From the NCBI GenBank assembly GCA_963978545.1, contig OZ021727.1, positions 95,046,262-95,110,261 on the forward strand: a DNA stretch of 64,000 nt, written 5' to 3'. Both the position numbers and the translations under genes were made by a program. Under the pieces are notes generated by a model. That model had not been told where the DNA came from, did no database searches, and saw nothing but the letters and a program-made list of their open reading frames with translations. The stretch is from Linyphia triangularis (lineage: Eukaryota > Arthropoda > Arachnida > Araneae > Linyphiidae). Shown piece by piece: positions 56,626 through 64,000 of the stretch (its first letter is position 1; each line of letters begins with the position of its first letter).

Positions 56626-59123
56626 TTTACATTCTCTGGAAGAAATTAGTTATTTTAGCTTGAATACCATTTGATTTTAAGTAAAGTTCATCAATTTTCT
56701 TATCAACAATTATTAGAGAATCCATGGTTTTCTTGTATACATTTTCTGTAGAAAAAAAAAAATTCTCAAGATATTTTCGGCCGATTTAACTTCCGAGATA
56801 GAAGGAGCCGAGACTTCACATTCTTCTTCAGCATCGCCTTCTAAGTCTTCTTCCTCAGCTTTGTTCTTGTGTTTCAATTCAGATACAATATCATCATCTG
56901 TAGAGGTACCTGAAGTGAAAACTTCGTCATTGCACGAATCATATTGTTCTGCAATTTCCCTTGGAAAAATATTTACATCATGTTTTTCCAGCCACAGAGC
57001 TAACAGTATGTTTCCTTTGTGTGCGGTGTTCCATGGTGGCATCTTTTTCTTCCAACATCGTATCTTTTGATAGACCGGCGTGTTAGAAACAGTAGCAGAT
57101 TGTTGCTGATGTCAGTTGTCTCCATGACTTTTTCAACAATATTATTGCTTCCAAGAGAGAGATATTATGTTCCTCGTTGCTATCTTCGTAATGAGGAACT
57201 TTCACGTTTTTTGGTTTTGTTTTTAAATAAAAGTAGAGAAAAAATCATGAAAAACAATACCATTCTTTCAAAAATTTGAGCGCGGATAGATAGTTAAAAA
57301 ATTTATTTAGTTTTTCACTTTGCGATTTGGCGGGAAAAAGGCACTTTTGCATGAAACGTCAACGCGCAAGGTAATGAACCAGTCAAAAACCTGTTTTCGA
57401 CGAAGAATGAGTGAGGTTTCTCCTTTTTGCGACTTTATCTCTGAGTAACCACGTCACGTTTCTTTTATGCGTTTTTGGTCACGTGACTTTTGCTTTGATT
57501 TCGGCTTATTTCAAACTCGATTTTTGATTAATTGAAAGCATAAAGATAAAAAATAATTGCACTGCTCAAATATATTCGTTGGATAACACTAGAAAATACA
57601 AAAAATATTCATTTTCCTCACTTGTACAAGTTCCTCATTCTTTAAAACACGCATTGCTAGCTGTTTCCTCCGAATAATGCCTTGATCCATGGGCTGCAAC
57701 ACAGAAGTTGTATTTAGAGGCAAGAAAATAAGCTTAATGCACTTAAGATTTTTTAAGTGAGGATGGGCAGAGCAATTGTTGACAAGGAGGACAATTTTGC
57801 ATTTTTTTTTCAACAAGTCATTGTTGAAGTTCATCTTCAAACAACTTAGAAGTCATCCAAGCTTTTTGATTGGATTTGTAGTTAAAGGACAGTTTTTTAA
57901 TGTTTTTGAAACATCTCAGCTTCTGGGATTTACCTATGACAGTTGGTTTTCACTTTTCTGAGCCGTTCATATCTGCGCATACGAGAACAGTTATTCTCAC
58001 TTGGGAGAGTTTCCCATTAGTGCATTTTTCTCCTTTAAATGTTAACGTTTGATTGGGAGTCATTTTGTAAAAAAAAAATCCAGCTTCGTCAGCATTAATA
58101 ATATCCTTCTCTTCATAATCCTGAATTACATCCGGCCACACTTGAGCTTTCCACTTTTCCACATCCGATGCACAAACACTTGCTGCTTCACCAACAACCT
58201 TTCCACAAGAAATATTGTTCTGTTTTTTTAATCGATCCAGCCATCCATTAGAGCATGCAAAAGCCTTTTCTTTGAATCTTTCAGGAAACTCATTCACTTT
58301 AATTTGCAGCATGCCTCCGGTCACAGGGAGATTTTTATTCCGCTGAATGGTGAACCATTTTTGTTAAAATGGAAGAAGCTCTCTTCCATATTTTCTCTTT
58401 CAGCCCGACAGTTTCTTTGAAGAGTCCATTTTTTTTTTTTTTTGTGCAGCAAGAGTCACACAGCGATTTTTCCAAATGCTTGAAACTGTAGCTTTTGATA
58501 GGGAAAATTCTTTGCATATTGACAATTGATTGGTGCCATTTAATTTTAACTTTATCCTCAATTGAAAATGCTTTTCTTTTTACTGAATTTTTAGCTGGTC
58601 TTAAAAAACGTTTGCTTATCTCGAATCGTTCAAAAGAATATGAAGAGAGCGACAGTAAAACAAGGAGACTTTTGGACTGTTACCACTTTCCGTTTGTAAG
58701 GAAGAGGGGCTTGAAGTGATGGGGGGGGGGGTGTTAAACAATAGTGGACAGAGGGTCCATCCTAGAATTGGGGGGGAAGAGGAGTCGGAAAAAGAAGGTT
58801 TTGTTCCTTCAACTGGGAAGAAGGGAGGAAGAGAAATGCTGCCTAACCAGTTATTCCCTTTTGTTCAAGACAATGAAAATGAAAGAGTGAAATTTGACAC
58901 AATGTAAAGGAATGCTGTTACTTGCACTCCCAACTTATGCCAGTTTGAAGTTGGAAAACTGAAAAAAAAAAAAGAATTTGTTTCTACTATAAACGAACTA
59001 GTTGTCCACTATAAGCACATAAAATAACATTAGTTAAATAGGAGTTTGATCAGGACCACAAAAAAAGTTCACTATAACTGAGTGTTCACTATATCCTGTG
59101 TTCATTATAGCGGGGTTCGACTG
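56626..59123 (-). pseudogene. Decayed Tigger/pogo transposon with near full-length transposase remnant
   Basis: The right (5') terminus reads, as complement, CAGTCGAACCCCGCTATAAT, with TA at 59124-59125, a classic Tigger end. Going minus, KRKAFSIEDKVKI near 58565 starts the helix-turn-helix, and KKNGLFKETVGLKEKIW near 58400 follows. The CENP-B-type second DNA-binding region (ERFKEKAFACSNGWLDRLKK) lies near 58270. DDE blocks are INADEAGFFF near 58095, LLVNNCSAHPHLKNLK near 57760 and LQPMDQGII near 57690. TICYCF near 57095, an acidic linker near 56850, SISEVKSAENILR near 56770 and the terminus AKITNFFQRM near 56640 complete the order. The second catalytic Asp is Asn (VNNC for VDNC). Frameshifts and a likely foreign insert at about 57200-57570 disable it. 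A left terminus was not found. Confidence 0.85.
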
Positions 59124-59129
59124 TACATA

Positions 59130-59665
59130 GAGTTATGGAACTAGTAATCATTTTAGAATTTTGCTAAAAAGAAAATTGTAACAATATTTAATACATTTTC
59201 ACTACATTATGAGCAGTTATTATGTAAGTTACAGGGATGAGATTGACAAAAATGCAAAAAGACTGAAATCAATTGTGAGCCAAAAATGTGTACCACAATT
59301 TATATGTGAAAAATGTTTTAAGGAAAAGATGAGATTGGTCAGAGAATAAAAAGGAAGTAATCAAAGTATTCTCCAAATTTCAGTTATAAAAAAATACTAG
59401 GAAAATGCCATCCACACAAAATACAAATAAAATTGACCAATTTAAAAGGTGCATAAAACTATAAAATCTGCATATTTTATTGCTAGTAATAACAGTTTTA
59501 TTTAACTTAGTAATGTTAGACAATGCTTTCCAGCAAAAGTACAATTCAATAAGAATAAAGCATATGTTTATAAGGAAAGAGCTTCAGTACCTAGATATCA
59601 GTAACAGATATTCGTGTTGTACAATCGGATCAACACAAGTTGCTGTTTCTAATCTCCATCTCCAG
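59130..59665. other. Intergenic DNA, no gene recognised
   Basis: AT-rich sequence; the short plus frame at 59480-59674 overlaps the end of the following LINE fragment and has no domain. Confidence 0.35.
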
Positions 59666-59669
59666 CCTT

Positions 59670-60480
59670 GGTAGACGAGATCCACAAGATTATTCACTTG
59701 CAAAAAATCAAAAACAATTAAAGGAAGATCAAACAGATTATCACAGGACAACCCCAGACACTTTAGGGTGAGTGCAGAAGAGGCCTGCTCAGATTGATCA
59801 TTGATCAGGATGAGATTTACTACCACCTTGGAAAGAAAGGCTTCTCGGATGGCCACTGAAAAAGCGGGAGAGTACCGTCTGGGAACGTCTGTTGCAATTT
59901 AGAGCAAGAGATCTTCCAGGACGATCAGCGCAATACCCAGAGTGCGCCAGGGAAACGAGTCAAGTCTGCTTATCAGAGAGCTATCCGACAGAGGACAGCT
60001 CGAAGAATGTCAGGGAAGTAGTGGATGGTAATTCAGCCCCTCCTTCGCCAAGAGGTCAGCCGCCTACATGTGGCAGGATCCTCTGAAGATGCACCTTACA
60101 AAGGATGGAGAAATGCTTAAGTTTGTTCAAAATTGAGGTTCCAGGCTTATCACCTATACCGAGCCAATTTGACAAATGTTGGATAGCGCTATGACTGTCA
60201 AACAAAATCCAGATGTCCTTAAGGCCTGAAAAAGACTTTATACAGTTCAGTCCCTCGTCAATGGCAATGAGCTCGCATTTAAAAACCGAACTAAAGTCGG
60301 GGTTTCTAATCTCAATTTTAACAGTTTCTTCGGAGCCTTAATTAAAATTCCACTGCCTGATCAAGAATCTTCAATTTTACTACCATTGATGTAAATGAGG
60401 GTAGCTCATTCAGGAGAGTTATTTATAATTTCCAGGACTGAATGAAGGAGATAAGCAGGAACATCAAATATCTTGGAGAT
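59670..60480 (-). pseudogene. Decayed LINE RNase H domain fragment
   Basis: Minus translation with frame changes gives FKCELIAIDEGLNCI near 60270 (with Glu), KDIWILFDSHSAIQHLSNW near 60210 (with Asp), and LNKLKHFSILCKVHLQ near 60110. It ends near 59690 with CDNLFDLPLIVFDFL. Order and words match the better preserved fragment at 49970-50639, so both belong to one LINE clade. Stops and frameshifts are frequent. Confidence 0.75.
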
Positions 60481-60489
60481 CTGAGACCG

Positions 60490-61894
60490 AAGCTCAGTAC
60501 ACGATTTCTGCCAAAATAAAATATCACAAATCCATGACTTTCCAAAAATGAAGCAAATAATTTTCCATGACTCAAAAAAATCAAACCACCAAAAAATAAT
60601 AATAATAACCTATATGAATTTTACTCATAGTTTGCAAATCAATGTACTATAAAATGATTTTTATAAAGTTTTATTTAAAATTAAGTAAAAAATACTTGTT
60701 TCAATAACTTTCAAATCAGAAAAAAAAAAGAAAAAGAATTTTCCACTCTTTGATATTTCAGTGTTAAAAAAATAACCAACTTTTAATAATAAAGAAATAT
60801 TTGAAAAAAGAATAAGTCAATAATAATAAATTATATTATAAAAAATCAAATGTTTCGATATCAACAATGCAAAATGGGGGAAAAAAAATCAAAATTTTTT
60901 AAACACAAGCTTATCAAAACTGTTCATTTCATTTCTCATATTTTTTTTTCACCTATGATACCTTACTTGTGTGATGTCACAAATTTGGAGTTCAGAAATG
61001 TTTTCATTGACCGTGGTTTTTAACTGTGACCATTGTTTCTGTGAAAATGTAAATAAAAACATAGGTGAATTTTCGATGAGCTGAATAGCGTTTATGACAT
61101 TGCAGATACATGATTTTACTTAAAATGTTAAGAAATCCATGAAATTCACTGTATTTACATGACTTATGGCCATTTTTTTTACTCAAAATCGGGACTTTCC
61201 ATGACAAAATTTACTCAATGTCCAAATTCATGATTTTATACGACTTTTCCCGACTTTCCATATACGTGGAAACCAAGTCAGTATGAAAAATGTCCCCAGG
61301 GAGGGCTTCAGAGGGGTCAATGCATCGTATCAAGGAAACACTTGTTCATTTATTAAGTAAATTTCCATTAAATTCATATCTCAGCAATTAAGAAAACAAT
61401 GCAAATATGCTATTAAAAGTTTTTTCTGATTAAGAAAATATTTAAATGTTTTTAAATGAAAGAGCGATATTGTAGAGCTTAGTAATCCATCAACACTTGT
61501 TTTGGTTGTTTATGCGCAAAACCCCAAAACACCCAGGCATTCACATGGCTTCAAAAACCAATTGTAGAAGGGCAGTGACATTTGCAATCAATCACAACTG
61601 AAGTGTATCCAGGTCGCCAAGTGCTTGTGAAATAATCTGCGAGGGAAGGGGAGCGAAGGAGGAAAAATCTTTCCCACACATGACAAAAAGCACACTCTTC
61701 GCAGGAAAAACTGGTCCAAATATGTAAAAACGTGGGTCCTTGAAACAGTGGCAAAAAGGCGGGAAAATAGGGACATTTTATATAAAAAGCGAAATCCGGC
61801 AAAAGGCGGAAAAATCTCATCCCTAAAGGTTACAGAAAGCACTTAATAAAGCATCATATTTGAATTTAAAAAGTAAATAATGAAATGCTTTTAC
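60490..61894. other. Repeat-rich DNA with GACTTTCC/GGAAAG and GCGGAAA families, no gene
   Basis: TCCATGACTTTCC words near 60532 and inverted or direct partners near 61194-61260 (ACTTTCCATGAC, CCCGACTTTCC) hint at an old transposon spanning about 60.5-61.27 kb, but ends were not fixed. Positions 61750-61826 match the GCGGAA-type repeat at 28790-28880. The minus frames at 61551-61842 fall in this repeat and lack domains. Confidence 0.35.
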
Positions 61895-62071
61895 CTTTTC
61901 ACCATGTGATTGTATGCCAAAGATGGCATCATGATCAGTGAGAGGAGACGAAGCTCCATGGATAATTGATGAAACTTCTTTATCCTTCAAGGGACGGACC
62001 AAGAAGTCTGGGAACTTTTCTTCATTCTGCTGCTTAATCTCAGGAAACACAAAAGATGTGTAGATCTCATT
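61895..62071 (-). CDS. Internal coding exon of an unidentified gene
   Basis: A 177-nt minus exon is bounded by a TTGTTGTTTTCAG acceptor and a GAAAAG|GTAAAA donor, phase 0 at both sides. Its 59 residues include NEIYTSFVFPEIKQQNEEKF, PDFLVRPLKDKEVSSIIHGA and PLTDHDAIFGIQSHGEK. Balanced codon composition against AT-rich flanks and the intact frame support real coding. No neighbouring exon was found with confidence in either direction, so the gene must have long introns or continue outside the window. I do not recognise the family. Confidence 0.6.
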
Positions 62072-62544
62072 CTGAAAACAACAATTTGAGCATTGATATG
62101 CAAGAGATTTTTATCATGAAAATTTAGTGTCAATAAATTTTAATTGTCAGAAAGAAAAATCTAATGGTGAGTGATCAAATTTGTAAAAATGATATACTAG
62201 AAAAAAATGGAAGAGCAAATCTGCTACTATCTTGAAGATTTTTATAAAACGCCTTGCTATCATGAATACTGTCAATTAAGATAACATTACCCACTCTGGT
62301 AACATTGCTCATTTTTTAAAATACCCATGTGTACTTAACTTAAAATGAATTCAAGTGACCACTGTGATGGACAAGGTTTATTATGATGGCAGAAAGATTC
62401 TGAAATGAAATAGATCATGTGGTGATGGCAAATTAACAATTTTTTTTTTTAATTTTTGAGGTATATAAAAAGGTAATTTTTAGTTTCTAGAAAATTTCAT
62501 GCGTAAAACTAGAAATGATTCTCATACATTTCAGTTAATTAGCA

Positions 62545-63530
62545 ACATAACAGAGGCTGGCCTCGCATTGCAGAGACTTGTCATTGGTGTACAAGTCCCA
62601 TTTTTTGATGCTTTGCTGACTGAAAAATTTATTGCGATACAAAACAAAGCTTGCTAAAAGTTTTAATGTTACACAAAACACAGCTCGCTTTGCTCACTGA
62701 AAGTTTGCGGACACAGAAGCATAGGTTCGCTTCGCTCGCTGAAAGGTTCAATGATACGCAAGCACAAGCTTCACAAGCACAAGCTGAAAAAATTCATCAT
62801 TGCACAAGCATACTTAACTCGCTAAAAAATTAATTGCTATGTAAACCCTAAATATTAAAACTCCAAACCATGTTGAGAAACAAAATTTTTTTCACCATTA
62901 ATACAATTACACAACCCTCCTTGACCCTCTAAAAATATTTTGACATTTTATGTTCAAAGTCCAATTAGAAGGCCAAAATTACATATGTTGAAAATTTAAA
63001 AGCTGCACACTGATTAGATGTTGCTTTGTAAAAAAATTAAAATTTTAACATTCTGTTTTTCAAAAGTCCAATTAGATGGTCAAAACTACTTATGTTGGAA
63101 ATTTTGGAGCTATTAGAAATTGTTCTGCAAAATATTTAATTAAAAAAATTAATAGAAAAAACAAATCAAAATTTTAAAATTCTGTTCGTCAAAAGTCCAA
63201 TTAGAAGGCTAAAACTATTTATGTTGAAAATTTCAGATCTGTAGCCCTATTAGAAGTCGTTTTGTAATTTTTTTTAATTAATTAAAAAATATCTAATTAA
63301 AATTTTAACATTCAATTTTTCAAAAGTCTTATTATAAGGTTAAAACTACTTTTGTTGAAAATTTCAGAGCTGTACACCTCTATTTAAAAAAAATAATAAA
63401 AAAATTAATTAAAAAGAACCAATTAAAATGTTAACATATTGTTTGTCAAAGGTACAATTAGAAGTCTAAAGCTGCTTATGTTAAATTTTTCAGATCTCTA
63501 TGTCTATTGTAAGTAGCTTTCTATAGATCC
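62545..63530 (+). mobile_element. ACTAGCTGAATACCC-type dispersed element, copy 3 (5' truncated)
   Basis: It lacks the first module but keeps CATTGGTGTACAAGTCCCA and repeated CTTCGCTCGCTGAAAGGTTC words (62590-62830). About five ~115-135 bp tandem units (62955-63490) follow, with the ACTACTTATGTTGAAAATTT core, and the end is CTATAGATCCACAGACAG. Module order matches copies at 18408 and 22588. Confidence 0.65.
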
Positions 63531-63540
63531 ACAGACAGTT

Positions 63541-63660
63541 TCAGGGCCGTAAACGAGGGGGGAGGGGATCCCAAAATTGCGTGAAATCTCATTTTACCAC
63601 TTCCCCTTCTTGTTTTCAGTAACTTGTTATGTATTCAATCAAATCTTTGACCAATAAAAG
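63541..63660 (+). repeat. CAGGGCCGTA-ended repeat, copy 2
   Basis: It begins CAGGGCCGTAAACGAGGGG and continues with GCGTGAAATCTCATTTTACC, ACTTCCCCTTCTTG and TAACTTGTTATGTATTCAAT. These are the same modules as the minus-strand copy at 22245-22424. It lies directly after copy 3 of the tandem-bearing element. Confidence 0.55.
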
Positions 63661-64000
63661 AAAATAGAAATACTTTATTAACATAAACAACGTGTTCAAA
63701 AGGAATAAACTTTCTGTCATTAAATGCCACTGAAACAGTTAAACAATAAATCAACTAAATATAGCACAATGCATGAAGGTTTGTAGTTCATTTGAATAAG
63801 AAGTAAATTAATGTAAGTGTGAAGCAAAGGGATTATGAACGAAGTAAAGTAAGACAATCCTTTGAATTTTAATCATGCAAATAAATATTTTGAAATCTTA
63901 ATTACGATTGGTTGAAGCCAGATCTGATTAATAATTAAATTAGTGCACAAAGAGCATTGAAGTTAGCCTTAATATAATTTTCTACACTTCAGATAATGTA
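63661..64000. other. AT-rich DNA, no feature seen
   Basis: No coding, RNA or repeat feature is supported to the end of the window. Confidence 0.4.

Noticed and set aside
61551..61842. Two overlapping minus frames of 84-89 codons.
   Set aside because: They overlap the GCGGAA-type dispersed repeat also present near 28.8 kb and show no domain.
1..64000. Search for tRNA, rRNA, CRISPR arrays or prokaryote-style operons.
   Set aside because: No cloverleaf, rRNA core sequence, regularly spaced identical repeats with unique spacers, or tightly packed open frames were seen; the spaced repeats present are degenerate tandem or transposon repeats.

Overview
The window is AT-rich, intron- and repeat-dominated nuclear DNA of a metazoan, most likely an arthropod. 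Single-domain RNase H remnants of non-LTR retrotransposons, a CR1-type LINE, several Tc1/pogo/piggyBac-type elements and small exons separated by long introns all fit a large arachnid (orb-weaver-like spider) genome. This placement is by family resemblance only. No bacterial-style operon, tRNA, rRNA or CRISPR array is visible.

1-13.5 kb is dominated by two copies of one ~5.34 kb composite transposon (1490-6834 and 8119-13456) in opposite orientation, each flanked by its own TA dinucleotides and separated by a ~1.28 kb spacer. Each copy carries the same decayed Tc1-like transposase and the same fold-back element. 14-16.7 kb is a decayed CR1 LINE interrupted by a dispersed repeat that is itself interrupted by another copy of the fold-back element. 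18.4-24 kb and 62.5-63.5 kb hold three copies of an element with an internal ~130 bp tandem repeat. 24.2 kb is an internally deleted Tc1 element, and 27.65-28.4 kb is a decayed ~100 bp tandem array unusually rich in CG dinucleotides.

Two split host genes can be assembled from phase-consistent exons. On the minus strand (43.3 to 31.7 kb) six exons encode a ~153-residue protein with a CCCH-like zinc motif and a basic coiled-coil-like segment; five of the exons are joined by phase-1 introns. Its first coding intron hosts a 5.1 kb long-TIR transposon that is itself split by a 2.3 kb element. On the plus strand (48.3 to 51.6 kb) four exons, including a 15-nt microexon, encode part of an unrecognised protein, with an antisense LINE RNase H fragment in one intron. 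A third locus is represented by one clean minus-strand exon at 61.9-62.1 kb.

The rest is decayed transposons (a Tigger/pogo gene at 56.6-59.1 kb, three RNase H LINE fragments, MITEs), homopolymer runs and featureless AT-rich DNA. The strongest unusual signals are the inverted pair of composite elements, the nested long-TIR element, the CG-rich tandem array and the two unidentified split genes.
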